Source: Rhodospirillaceae bacterium
Lineage (GTDB): Bacteria > Pseudomonadota > Alphaproteobacteria > Rhodospirillales > Magnetospirillaceae
Assembly (NCBI GenBank): GCA_031290545.1
Contig: JAITNJ010000037.1
Coordinates: 1 to 64,000 of the forward strand
DNA: 64,000 nt
Direction: 5' to 3'
In this document: positions 22,482-32,800 of the stretch, piece after piece
Layout of the letters: each line of letters starts with the position of its first letter
Position numbering within the stretch: position 1 is the first letter of the stretch
Position numbers and translations under genes: made by a program
Notes under the pieces: generated by a model
Told to the model about the DNA's origin: nothing
Seen by the model: only the letters and a program-made list of their open reading frames with translations
Databases searched by the model: none

Positions 22482-24623
22482 TCACGCACGTTCAACTGAA
22501 TTTATTAGCGAAGTGGCTCGTAAAGCAACAATTATATTACTTAAATGCCTTACATCTTGAACTTCAATATCTATAAACATTCTATAATATTCAGAATTAC
22601 GATTAGTTATCTTCAGATCAATAATCTTACCTAGATTTTTTGTAATCACAACTGATAGATTTCCAAGATTTTCTAATTCATCGGAAACTATCAAATTAAT
22701 TCTTCCTATATGTAAATCACTATCATCAATAGTTTGATTCCAACCAAGACTAAGACAGCGTTCTGGGGTTTTAGCAAATTGTTTAATATTATCACAATCA
22801 GTAGTATGAATTGTTACACATTTTCCTGTAGTAACAATTCCAACAATGCAATCACCAGGTAATGGATGACAACAACCAGCAAAATGTGTTACCATATCTG
22901 TTATTAATCCACGAATCGATGTTTTGGAATTTTGTATTTTAATTTTTACTTGTTTAGGAGTTAAATCATTATTCGATGCCTTCTTGTGCTGAAAAATTTT
23001 TGGATAAACTGCCAAAATCACATCATGACCAGTTATACTTCCCTCACCAACTGCGATTATCAAGTCTTCAACACTAGTAATGTTGAATACTTTTAAAGCA
23101 CTATCTAGAATTTTATCATTAAAATCATATCCTACATTTTTAAATACGCGATTGAGAATATCGCGCCCCAAATCATTATATCGACTACGCTGTTGAGTGC
23201 GAATGAATCGTCTAATTCGAGCTTTGGCCCTACCAGTCATAACAAAACGTTCCCAAGTAGGGTTTGGTGTCTGTGTTCTAGAGGTGATTATTTCAATTTG
23301 ATCGCCGTTATCTAGAGTCGTGCGCAATGGCATAATTCGACAATTTACTTTGGCGCCAATACATGTATCGCCAATAATCGAATGTACTGCATAAGCAAAA
23401 TCGACAGCACAAGAACCACGTGGAAGAGCAATTAGATCTCCTTTTGGAGTAAAACAGAAAACCTGATCTTGAAACATTTCAAGTTTAGTATGTTCAAAAA
23501 ATTCTTCTGGATTAGAAGTATGTTCAATAATATCTAACAATTCTCGTAACCATCGATATTGCTTATTATTGTCTATTGGGCGAATATTTTGTTTGTAGGC
23601 CCAATGTGCTGCAACACCAAGTTCAGATACTTCATGCATATCTTTAGTACGAATCTGTATCTCGATTCGATGTCGTTTTGGACCAAAAACTCCAGTGTGT
23701 AATGACTGATAACCATTAGGTTTTGGTGTAGAAATATAATCTCTAAAACGATTAGATACCATTGTATAATTACTGTGAATAATACCAAGAACTCGATAAC
23801 AATCTTCAACAGATCCAACTATTACACGAAATGCCATAATGTCTGACAATTGTTCAAAAGCGATATTATTAAGTTGCATTTTGCGCCATATTGAATAAGG
23901 AGTCTTTTCACGCCCAGAAACAGTAGCAACTATAATTCCATTCTCATTAAGCAAACTTCGCAATTCCTCAAGAATATAATTGATTAAATCATCACCTTTT
24001 TCACGCAAAAAATTCAAACGAGCAATCAATGATTCTCGAATATCTGGATGCAATTCAGCAAAAGCTAGATCTTCTTGCTCGTCCTTAATTTCTGAAATAC
24101 CAATACGTTCAGCTAGTGGTGCATAAACTTCCATTGTTTCAAGTGCGATCATTCTACGCTTTTCAGAATTTTGAATATAACTTAGTGTTCTCATGTTATG
24201 TAGTCGATCAGCTAGTTTTATTAGTAAAACTCTGATGTCTTCTGACATAGCCAAAACTAATTTTCGGAAATTCTCAGCTTGTTTGGATTTATCTGATTGT
24301 AATTCGATTCGCGATAGCTTAGTAACACCATCAACTAATCTTGATACTTCAGATCCAAATATTTTTGTAATATCAGCTACAGTAACTGGCGTATCTTCAA
24401 TAACATCATGTAGTAGCGCAGTAATGATAGAAGCAACGTCCATTTTGTATTTGGTCAAGATATTTGCTACTTCGATTGGATGTGATGAATATGGATCGCC
24501 AGAAGCACGAAGCTGTGAGCTATGTTGACTCATAGCAAATTCATAGGCACGATTAATAGCGGCCTCATCTGCAGTAGGATCGTATGATTTAACGCGTTCG
24601 ACTAATTCAAATTGTCGCATCAT
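22482..24623 (-). CDS. rsh: bifunctional (p)ppGpp synthetase/hydrolase (Rsh/SpoT-type)
   Basis: Makes and degrades the stringent-response alarmone. At 713 residues it has the full domain set: the HD hydrolase domain with HSSQ, HPIEVA and LLHDVIEDTPV; the synthetase domain with GREKTPYSIWRKM, LSDIMAFRVIV, STPKPNGYQSLHTG and EIQIRT; a TGS domain (QVFCFTPKGDLIALPRGSCAVDFAY); and a C-terminal regulatory part with zinc-finger-like GCCHPLPGD and a final ACT domain. Both catalytic centres look intact, so it is predicted bifunctional. I start at the first ATG (24623), preceded by an in-frame TTG. It lies in the conserved folK-rpoZ-rsh-pdxJ-acpS cluster. Confidence 0.95.
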   Translation of the reverse strand: MMRQFELVERVKSYDPTADEAAINRAYEFAMSQHSSQLRASGDPYSSHPIEVANILTKYKMDVASIITALLHDVIEDTPVTVADITKIFGSEVSRLVDGVTKLSRIELQSDKSKQAENFRKLVLAMSEDIRVLLIKLADRLHNMRTLSYIQNSEKRRMIALETMEVYAPLAERIGISEIKDEQEDLAFAELHPDIRESLIARLNFLREKGDDLINYILEELRSLLNENGIIVATVSGREKTPYSIWRKMQLNNIAFEQLSDIMAFRVIVGSVEDCYRVLGIIHSNYTMVSNRFRDYISTPKPNGYQSLHTGVFGPKRHRIEIQIRTKDMHEVSELGVAAHWAYKQNIRPIDNNKQYRWLRELLDIIEHTSNPEEFFEHTKLEMFQDQVFCFTPKGDLIALPRGSCAVDFAYAVHSIIGDTCIGAKVNCRIMPLRTTLDNGDQIEIITSRTQTPNPTWERFVMTGRAKARIRRFIRTQQRSRYNDLGRDILNRVFKNVGYDFNDKILDSALKVFNITSVEDLIIAVGEGSITGHDVILAVYPKIFQHKKASNNDLTPKQVKIKIQNSKTSIRGLITDMVTHFAGCCHPLPGDCIVGIVTTGKCVTIHTTDCDNIKQFAKTPERCLSLGWNQTIDDSDLHIGRINLIVSDELENLGNLSVVITKNLGKIIDLKITNRNSEYYRMFIDIEVQDVRHLSNIIVALRATSLINSVERA

Positions 24624-24752
24624 CGCCAATCAAAATAACCTCGAGATCAAAAAATAATAACCAGTACAATATTTTGTACCATCATAATATCTATCATCAC
24701 CAATAATAAATATTAATCTACAGAGTTAATTTTTGTCATAAGCCATTAAGAC

Positions 24753-25100
24753 CTATGAGTGTATTAATGATTTATCATCAATTATTTCTTCATCAGACAC
24801 TACATTACTAACATCAGGAGTAAATTCTCTAATAGCTACATCATCACTTTTATATTTTTTTAGTTCGTCGAATTCTACGTGTTTCCGTAATCCGTGAATT
24901 ATTTCGTTATATAAATGATCAAGACTTAAAGTATCTTCAGCAATTTCTCTCAGAGCAATCACAGTATTTTTATCATTATCACGATCAACAGTCAATTTTG
25001 CACCAGACGAAATATCTCGCGCGCGTTTACTTGCCAAAACAATCAATTCAAAGCGATTCTGAACTTTCAAAATACAATCTTCTACCGTAACGCGAGCCAT
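24753..25100 (-). CDS. rpoZ: RNA polymerase omega subunit
   Basis: Small subunit that chaperones beta-prime and, in proteobacteria, forms part of a ppGpp binding site. The 115 residues begin [30 protein letters not shown], and the core continues with [17 protein letters not shown]. Ribosome-binding site AGGAG is well placed. The tail after about residue 90 is acidic and variable, as in other alphaproteobacteria. It lies directly upstream of rsh, a functionally meaningful neighbour since both concern ppGpp. Confidence 0.95.
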   Translation of the reverse strand: MARVTVEDCILKVQNRFELIVLASKRARDISSGAKLTVDRDNDKNTVIALREIAEDTLSLDHLYNEIIHGLRKHVEFDELKKYKSDDVAIREFTPDVSNVVSDEEIIDDKSLIHS

Positions 25101-25171
25101 TTATCTTTACTCCTAGTAAAAATATAATCAGTTATTATATATTGTTATTAATAAATTTTGAATAGTATACC

Positions 25172-25681
25172 TCATTCGCAAGGAATACATTGCTGATCAG
25201 AACTAAGTGTTGCAATCATTAAATCCAATGTATCTCCAGTTCTTGGGTGGATCCACATTGGTGCAATATCCATAATTGGTAGCAAAACAAAAGCACGTTC
25301 ATGCATTCTTGGATGTGGTACTAAAGATCTTGGTGATGTATCTTGAATAATATTTTTATATGTCAACAAATCAAGATCTAGAACTCTTTCTGCATTAACA
25401 CCATATCGTTTTCTTCCAAAATATTTTTCAAAACTATGTAATAGGTTAAGCAAATCATCAACAGAAAGTTCTGTTTCAATTTCAGCAACAGAATTTACAA
25501 ACCACGGTTGATCAGATACAGGAACAGGTCTAGTTCGCCAAAATCTAGATCGTTGAACAATACGTACTTCAAAAGATAACAAACTAAGTGCAGCCTCAAT
25601 AGTCTGACGCGGAGCTCCAATAGAACTCTGTAAATTAGCCCCAAGCCCTATATAAATAGATCGTTGATCATTTATTGACAT
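25172..25681 (-). CDS. folK: 2-amino-4-hydroxy-6-hydroxymethyldihydropteridine pyrophosphokinase (HPPK)
   Basis: Transfers pyrophosphate from ATP to 6-hydroxymethyl-7,8-dihydropterin in folate synthesis. The 169-residue protein has the N-terminal IYIGLGANL, the substrate-binding RFWRTRPVP and QPWFVNSVAEIET, and the HPPK signature RVLDLDLLTY (metal-binding aspartates) followed by VPHPRMHERAFVLLP. It is complete. It starts the folK-rpoZ-rsh-pdxJ-acpS cluster. folA and thyA, in the same cofactor pathway, lie at 62-63 kb. Confidence 0.95.
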   Translation of the reverse strand: MSINDQRSIYIGLGANLQSSIGAPRQTIEAALSLLSFEVRIVQRSRFWRTRPVPVSDQPWFVNSVAEIETELSVDDLLNLLHSFEKYFGRKRYGVNAERVLDLDLLTYKNIIQDTSPRSLVPHPRMHERAFVLLPIMDIAPMWIHPRTGDTLDLMIATLSSDQQCIPCE

Positions 25682-25871
25682 TAAAAACTCTTATAATAAA
25701 TTTAAATATTAAGCTAGAAAATATGTAATAATCTTCATAAAAATACCGAGAAATAATTTCATAATATTATTATAATGATGATAATAATTCTTATTGAATT
25801 ACTAATTAACAGTTTAAACAAAAAAATAGCTACATGGTATTAGACTTATAATAATATACGCGCAACACTAA

Positions 25872-26531
25872 ATGACAAATAAATTTTTACCTGAACACAA
25901 TTGTAATCTATGCCCTCGTCTTGTAACTTTCCGCGAAGAGTGGAAAATAAGAAATCCTTGTTGGCATAATGCACCAGTTTCATCTTTTGGCTCATTGAAT
26001 GCTATGTTGTTAATTGTCGGCCTTGCACCTGGTCTTAGAGGTGCTAATGCAACAGGACGACCTTTTACTGGAGACTATGCTGGAAACCTACTTTATACTA
26101 CACTAATCAATAAAGGATATGCCAAGGGAATTTACAATAAACGTTCAGACGACGATCTAAAACTGATCAACTGCCGAATTACTAATGCTGTACGGTGCGT
26201 TCCTCCGATCAATCGTCCTACCAGTATAGAGGGAAGAACATGTGGACAATTTCTTACAGGGGAAATAGCTATTATGCCAAAATTACATGGTATTCTAGCT
26301 ATTGGTAACTTTGCGCATAATGCAGTACTTGCAGCACTCAACTGTAAAAAAAGTATATTTCCTTTTACTCATAATGCTACACATCACATTTCCGATCAAT
26401 TATTACTGATTGACAGCTATCATTGTTCGCGACTAAACATTAATACTGGACGTCTTACTGAATCAATGTTTCATCAAGTTTTCAATACAGTTGATACAAT
26501 CATAAAAGAAATCACAACTACATCATATTAG
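25872..26531 (+). CDS. uracil-DNA glycosylase, family 5 (UDGb type)
   Basis: Excises uracil and some other deaminated bases from DNA in base-excision repair. The 219-residue protein has the iron-sulfur cysteine pattern of families 4 and 5: C11-x2-C14 (CNLCPRL) plus the later Cys pair around AVRCVPP and RTCGQF. Motif 1 is GLAPGLRGANATGRPFTGDYAG, where a non-acidic residue replaces the Asp or Glu of other families, the hallmark of family 5. Motif 2 is SYHCSRLNINTG, where the usual SYHPSR has Cys for Pro. No clear ribosome-binding site precedes the ATG. The gene stands alone between folK and the convergent smpB. Confidence 0.88.
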   Translation: MTNKFLPEHNCNLCPRLVTFREEWKIRNPCWHNAPVSSFGSLNAMLLIVGLAPGLRGANATGRPFTGDYAGNLLYTTLINKGYAKGIYNKRSDDDLKLINCRITNAVRCVPPINRPTSIEGRTCGQFLTGEIAIMPKLHGILAIGNFAHNAVLAALNCKKSIFPFTHNATHHISDQLLLIDSYHCSRLNINTGRLTESMFHQVFNTVDTIIKEITTTSY

Positions 26532-27095
26532 TACACATTTTCATTATTATGAATTAATGCATATTTAATAATAAGTTAATGTTAAGATAAGAATTATAGA
26601 ACTTTTTAAAATCTTATTAATTAAATTAAATAACTTTATTAATTAATCTCTTAATAAGATTAACAAGAAATCATCAGGTTAAACAACGCACATTGTAACA
26701 ATAATGTGCGCTTACGTATAAAACCATATCTCTAACAATTAAGTGCAATAAATATTTAGTAGTATGAAATACTGTCAACGCATAATTATTGATTGATAAC
26801 AAAAAAACAACAGTCTAATTTCAAATGTACATTTGAAATTAGACTGATTAATAAATTTAAAAACACGCCTTTGTTAAAAACAAATTGGAAATTAACAAAT
26901 TTCTTTAACAATTAAATAAAAATAAATATATTGAAAATATTAAACACATGAAAACTTTTTTATTTCTTAAAAAGAAGAAAAGTAAAAATGAGAATTAAAA
27001 AATAAATGACAGTTTAAAAAGCAATCAATTCGAATTAATAAAATTAATAATCATAATGAAATTTTAATTACATCTAATTATTCTTACCATTAGCC
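26532..27095. other. 564-bp gap between convergent genes
   Basis: No gene is recognisable. The gap holds three hairpins: an 11-bp stem at 26610-26620/26651-26661, an 8-bp GC-containing stem at 26687-26694/26703-26710, and the 36-bp perfect palindrome at 26811-26846. The remaining 250 bp up to smpB is almost pure A/T. Confidence 0.6.
26811..26846 (-). terminator. 36-bp perfect palindrome, probable intrinsic terminator for dapA-smpB
   Basis: The two 18-bp halves (cagtctaatttcaaatgt and its exact reverse complement) abut with no spacer. On the minus strand the palindrome is followed at once by ttgttttttt, the U-tract expected of a Rho-independent terminator. On the plus strand no T-run follows. 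It lies 250 bp beyond the smpB stop, unusually far, and could instead belong to an unrecognised short transcript. Confidence 0.6.
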
Positions 27096-27578
27096 TCAAG
27101 AGCGCAACGCTCTAGATTTATCACGTTGCCAATCACGTTCTTTTTCGGTAGCGCGTTTATCATAAAGTTTCTTTCCTTTAGCTAATCCTAATTGAACTTT
27201 AGCAATACCATTAGAATTAAAAAAAATTGATAGCGGAACTAGAGTCATCCCTTTGCGCGTAATACTAGAAAGTAATTTGCGTAATTCATTTCTATGAACT
27301 AGAAGTTTTCTTGGTCTTCGTGTTTCATGAAGAAAAACAGTTTTTACTTGATATTCTGGAATATATGAATTAAATAGATAGAGTTCTCCTTCGTGCTTTC
27401 CTGCAAAAGCATCTGTTAAGTTTGACTGTCCTGTTCGTAACGATTTAATCTCAGTACCCTTTAGCATTATTCCTGCTTCCAGAGTCTCAAGAATGCGATA
27501 TTCATACCGCGCTCGACGATTTTCCGAGGCAATTTTATTACTGCCTACAACTGTTAAAGATCGTGATATCACAATCAA
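27096..27578 (-). CDS. smpB: SsrA-binding protein SmpB
   Basis: Binds tmRNA and delivers it to stalled ribosomes for trans-translation. The 160-residue protein has the OB-fold core with NRRARYEYRILETLEAGI, GTEIKSLRTGQSNL, and LLVHRNELRKL, and the basic C-terminal tail KKLYDKRATEKERDWQRDKSR that enters the decoding centre. The ATG overlaps the dapA stop (ATGA), the alphaproteobacterial dapA-smpB pair. No tmRNA gene is seen nearby. ClpXP and SspB, which degrade tagged products, are all encoded in this window. Confidence 0.95.
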   Translation of the reverse strand: MIVISRSLTVVGSNKIASENRRARYEYRILETLEAGIMLKGTEIKSLRTGQSNLTDAFAGKHEGELYLFNSYIPEYQVKTVFLHETRRPRKLLVHRNELRKLLSSITRKGMTLVPLSIFFNSNGIAKVQLGLAKGKKLYDKRATEKERDWQRDKSRALRS

Positions 27579-28447
27579 ATCAACCCTATTGATTGCATTG
27601 CATTTTTAACTTTCTGCTTGTTTGTCTTCCCAATTTCTACAAGAGGTAATCGTAATGATCCATCACATTTATTTAACAGACTTGTTGCGTATTTCACAGG
27701 AGCAGGATTAGTTTCGCAAAACATAGAATCATGAAGAATTGAAAGCTTATCACGTAACTCGTAAACCATTGTCATATTTCCAGATTCCCAAGCATCGTAC
27801 AAACACGCACACAGTTTTGGTGCGATGTTTGCTGTAACAGAAATGCATCCAGAACCTCCATGAGCTAAAAAAGCAACAAAATTTGCATCTTCTCCGCTTA
27901 ATTGACAAAATTTCTCTCCTAGTGCTATTCTAGTTCGAATAGGACGAACTATATCATTTGTAGCATCTTTAATACCTACAATATTAACTAATTTAGCTAA
28001 TCGCACCATGGTATTAATATTTATGTCAACTACACTACGTCCTGGGATATTGTAAATAAAAATCGGAATCTCAACAGCATCATTAATTGCCTTAAAATGC
28101 TGATAGAGCCCTTCCTGTGTTGGTTTATTATAATATGGAGTTGTTACTAAAACCGCATCAGCACCAACTATCTTTGCGCTACGAACCAAATCGATTGCTT
28201 CAGCAGTGGAGTTAGAACCAGCGCCAGCTATAACTGGCACTTTACCATTAACCGCTTCAACGCAGAGCCTGACAACTAGATGATGTTCTTCGTGACTAAG
28301 AGTTGGCGCTTCTCCAGTTGTTCCGCAAGGAACAAAACCATTGGCTCCCTCTGAAATCTGCCATTCTACGAAAGACTGAAAACCAATCTCATCGAGCCGT
28401 CCATTGAGAAACGGTGTAATTAGGGCAGTGATTGAACCCTTAATCAT
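27575..28447 (-). CDS. dapA: 4-hydroxy-tetrahydrodipicolinate synthase
   Basis: Condenses pyruvate with aspartate semialdehyde, the first committed step of diaminopimelate and lysine synthesis. The 290-residue TIM barrel has Schiff-base K160 (GIKDATND), Y132 (IYNIPGRS), R137, and the catalytic-triad T44 in the GTTGE segment (residues 42-46), so the active site is complete. The diaminopimelate is needed for the peptidoglycan that the neighbouring mre/mrd and dac genes act on. It overlaps smpB by four bases downstream. The lytic transglycosylase gene often found divergent to dapA is absent. Confidence 0.96.
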   Translation of the reverse strand: MIKGSITALITPFLNGRLDEIGFQSFVEWQISEGANGFVPCGTTGEAPTLSHEEHHLVVRLCVEAVNGKVPVIAGAGSNSTAEAIDLVRSAKIVGADAVLVTTPYYNKPTQEGLYQHFKAINDAVEIPIFIYNIPGRSVVDININTMVRLAKLVNIVGIKDATNDIVRPIRTRIALGEKFCQLSGEDANFVAFLAHGGSGCISVTANIAPKLCACLYDAWESGNMTMVYELRDKLSILHDSMFCETNPAPVKYATSLLNKCDGSLRLPLVEIGKTNKQKVKNAMQSIGLI

Positions 28448-28801
28448 GTCATTTCCTTAATTAAATTAACTTTGTTTTTTTGTTCACTTACAATACAAAC
28501 TTAAAGTAAAGATATTGTGAAATATTTTCATAAATCATATCGTTTTATGAAATAGCATCTGTAAATATTGATCAACATTCATCATAGATAGTCTTTAAGA
28601 TATGTTAAATATTTATTCAAACTAAGAATATTAAAATACTATTAAAATATTATTTTTGAATTGAATTTAATATATAAAATATTATTGATTCGATGAATTA
28701 ACTAAGTATTATTAAAATCTTTCAAGATTTTTGCATTTTAGTTAACTGCCTTTATACAAACTTCCTCTATTTTCTGATTTATTACATCTAATCTTTTGAC
28801 T
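28448..28801. other. 354-bp gap upstream of dapA
   Basis: No gene, tRNA or clear hairpin seen. It should hold the dapA promoter and the end of the lipoprotein transcript. The composition is very A/T-rich. Confidence 0.5.
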
Positions 28802-29308
28802 CTATCGATGTATTACACTAGGAGGTGTTGTTACGTTGGAGATTGATGGGGTTGTTGTAACTGAATTTTCATTACTTATATTATTACTAGCAGTAGACAT
28901 TATTATAGAAATCTCAGAGCCAAAACCTAAAGCACCACCTTTAATTTGTATAATAGCAACTCTATCTCCGCGTTGCCAAGTTTGTATACTAATAGCAGAA
29001 CGTACCGAAGAAAATTCCTGCCAACCAAGATTTGACATGTTTGATTTATAAAGATCGTAAAGCTCGTTTGTATTACCACTTGTTGAATAAATCAAACGAC
29101 CAAGCCAATCTTCACCATAACTCAACAACAAAGTTCTGTCTGTATCCATATTAGCTTTTTCAGGAAGCGGTATATCAGAAAATTGATTAAAACTAAATTT
29201 TGTTTGTGATCCATCATTATTTCCTGAATTAGAAGAAAATAAACTGTTAGTACATGCAGTAACACTGATTAAAGCAATTAATACAACAGATTTAATATAT
29301 GATTTCAT
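28802..29308 (-). CDS. predicted lipoprotein of unknown function
   Basis: Function not recognised. I start at the ATG giving MKSYIKSVVLIALISVTAC, which has a GAGGAATGAAGAG ribosome-binding site; 168 residues. The N-terminus is a lipoprotein signal peptide with lipobox VTAC, so the mature protein should begin at that Cys and be sorted by the Lol system (lolCD at 35-37 kb). The conserved-looking core is roughly residues 45-135 (SDIPLPEKANMDTDRTLLL, then DWLGRLIYS, LYDLYKSNMSNLGWQEF, QRGDRVAIIQIKG), followed by a Ser/Thr/Asn/Pro-rich tail. The core pattern (IP-P-x-A, then YxxMxxxGW) resembles short lipoproteins I recall from Rhodospirillales without a named family. Neighbours give no hint beyond envelope function. 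Confidence 0.7.
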   Translation of the reverse strand: MKSYIKSVVLIALISVTACTNSLFSSNSGNNDGSQTKFSFNQFSDIPLPEKANMDTDRTLLLSYGEDWLGRLIYSTSGNTNELYDLYKSNMSNLGWQEFSSVRSAISIQTWQRGDRVAIIQIKGGALGFGSEISIIMSTASNNISNENSVTTTPSISNVTTPPSVIHR

Positions 29309-29887
29309 CTCTTCATTCCTCAAATTAATAAGTTATAATAATATTAGGAATAATCACCATTATTATTAATAAACCGTGAATAACTTTACTATTATTGAAT
29401 AATCGAAATATTTATTTAATAAACAAATTAGTATTTTCTCAAAATATAACTGTTTATTAAATCTAATATCGTTTTTTATATTTAATAAATTTAAACATCT
29501 TGTTTTAAATAAGTACTACAAATATATTGTTACTAATATAGAGAATTTAACTCTAAAAAGACTTTTCTAATTGATCAACAGTTATGAAATGAACTTTTTT
29601 AAAGATCTTCCATATAACAAGATCACATATTATTCAGAATATCTTGTTAATGATTTATATTAAACTAAATTACCAATGAATTTATATTAAATAGTTCGAA
29701 AAATATCAGATCTTGTATTTTAAAATATAGATCATTAAATTTTATTACAAATCTATGTAAATTAATATTAACCGATTAAAACACAAGAATGTATTAATTA
29801 ACATTAATAAACAAAACTCATTGTTGACATAATGCTATTTCAATTATTGTAAATTTCGTTGATCTATAGAAAAATGATTCGAAACTT
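29309..29887. other. 579-bp gap downstream of dnaE
   Basis: Nothing recognisable: A/T-rich sequence without a long reading frame, tRNA or strong hairpin. It separates the dnaE stop from the start of the lipoprotein gene, both on the minus strand. Confidence 0.5.
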
Positions 29888-32800
29888 TTATAGTTCTTGC
29901 ACTTTGACTACATTCGGAAGCATCTTAATGTCCGACATTATCGTTTTTGACAGAACAAAGCCCCCATTCAACCGTATATCAACTTCATGCTTTTCAGTTT
30001 GAATTACTAGAATAATATAATCTCTACCTTGTTTTTTCTTAGTTAATAACAACTTCACTGAATCAAGCGATATTGCATTTCTTATAAAAATCTTAATACC
30101 AGTTACTGCTTTCGTTATTTTTAGATCGAAATTTTCGATCTTTTTGCCGATTAATTGCAGTCTCTTGTTTTCAATACTAGCATCAACAGTTATCAATAGC
30201 GGTTTATCAAATGTTAATGGATCTTGTGTTGACATTAGTAAATTATTAAATATTATTACTTTGAACATACCTGTAGAGTCAGACATGTTCAAAAAAGCGT
30301 ATTTACTACCACGATTAGAAATTCTTTCTTGTTTATCGTTTACTATTCCAGCCAATTTAACTCGATTTTTACCACCGGACAATAGATGATACATCAATTC
30401 ATTAGAATTGAGCACACCAATTCGTGATAAACTATCTTTATAGGCATCCATTGGATGTGCTAAAAGATAAAATCCAATAGCTTCAAATTCATTTTGTAGC
30501 TTCTCTAGTGTCGTCCATTCAGATTTATTTGGTAATTTTAATTTAATCGATGTAAAAGTGTCGTTAAATAGCCAGGGTTGACCTGATTCACGATCTCCAG
30601 CTATAATTTGAGATTCATGTAAAATCATTTCAATGCCCTCAAACACCTGAGCTCGATTACTATTAAGGCTATCAAAAACTCCTGCACGTACTAGATTTTC
30701 CATTTGTCTTTTATTTATATTTTTGAGATCAACTCGCCGAATAAAATCTTCTATATCAAGAAATATTCCATGAACATCTCGTTCAATTACTATAGACTTC
30801 ATCGCAGTAGTTCCAATGTTTTTTAGTGCTGCTAAAGCATAACGCACAGCCCAATCTTCGATGCCAATAGATTCCATCAAAAAATCTTGACCAGATTTAT
30901 TGATGTCTGGTGGTAATAATTTAATTTTTAATCGATCAAGTTCTTGTCGAAAACCACTAAGTTTGTCTGTATTATCTATATCACATGTCATAGAAGCGGC
31001 CATGAAAGCTACTGGATAATTTGCCTTAAGCCATGCAGTTTGATAAGCTATTAATGCATAGGCGGCGGCGTGCGATTTATTAAAACCGTAACCTGCAAAC
31101 TTACTAATTTGATCAAAAATTTCAGATGCAATATTTTTATCAACACATCTAGATATCGCCCCATCAACAAAAATCTTGCGCTGAAAATCCATTTCTATTT
31201 GTATTTTCTTACCAATAGCACGACGTAACAAATCAGCATCTCCCAACGTATATCCAGAAAGTTCTTGGGCAATTTGCATTACTTGTTCTTGATAAATCAT
31301 AATTCCATGTGTTTCCTTCAGAATCTTTTCTAAACATGGATGTAAATAATCTGGCGACTCCTTCTTGTGTTTGACAGAAATGTAATAAGAAATGTTATCC
31401 ATTGGACCTGGGCGATAAAGCGCAACTACTGCAATAATATCTTCAAATCTATCAGCATGCATTTTACATAACACATCACTCATTCCTAAACTTTCCAATT
31501 GAAACACCCCAACCGTCTCTCCATTTGACAGCATTTCATAGGTACGTTTATCATCTAGAGGAATTGTCGACATATCAATTTCGATTCCAGTATTTTTCTT
31601 GATAATTTCAACACATCTATAAATAACAGTTAGTGTTTTTAGGCTAAGAAAATCGAATTTTATTAAACTGGTAAATTCTATCCATTTCATATTGAATTGA
31701 GTTACCGGCATATCTGATTTATTATCTAGATAAAGCGGGACTAACTCATTAAGTGGACGATCGCCAATAACAATACCAGCAGCATGAGTCGATGCATGAC
31801 GATAAAGACCTTCAAGTTTCATACAAATATCGAACAAATGAGCAATTTGTTCATCTTTTTGTTGCATTTTCTTAAGTAATGGTTCTCCTTCAATTGCATC
31901 ACTCAATATCATTTGATCTGCAGGATTATTTGGGACTAGCTTGCATATATGATCTATTTGATCATATGGCATTTGTAACACTCGTCCAACATCACGCAAA
32001 ACTGCACGAGCTTGTAATTTTCCAAACGTAATAATTTGTGCAACATTGTTATAACCGTATTTATGCTGCACGTAGCGAATAGTTTTTTCTCTATTCTCAT
32101 GACAGAAATCTATATCAAAGTCAGGCATTGAAATACGCTCTGGATTTAGAAAACGTTCGAATAACAACCCCCAACGTAAAGGATTTAGATCAGTAATAGT
32201 CAATGCCCAAGCTACAATCGATCCAGCGCCTGAACCACGTCCTGGACCAACTGGCACACCATTAGCCTTCGACCATTGAATAAAATCAGCAACTATTAAA
32301 AAATATCCAGGAAACCCCATTTGAATAATAATGTTCAACTCATTATTCATGCGTTCGTAATAAGGTTTTTTAATTTGTTCGCGTTCATTACTACTCATTT
32401 CTGGGAGATAAATATGAGTTTCAAGACGTCGTTCCAATCCTTCAATGCTCATTTTGCGTAACATTTCAACTTCTGTCATTCCTTTTGTAGGAAATGATGG
32501 AAATAATGGCTTCTTCTTTTCAAGAAGAAAAACACACCGTTTTGCTATCATCAAAGTATTATTAATGGCTTCTGGTAAATCATAGAATAGTTTCTGCATC
32601 TCTTCAGCTGATTTAAAATAATGATTAGGAGTTACACGTCGACGATCGTTCTGACTAACAAAATTTCCGCCAGCAATACAAAGTAAAGCATCATGTGCTT
32701 CATACATTCCTGAATCAATAAAAAATGGTTCATTAGTAGCTACCAACGGAATATCATAATGATCAGCAAAATTGATCAAATATGGCTCTATCATCTCTTC

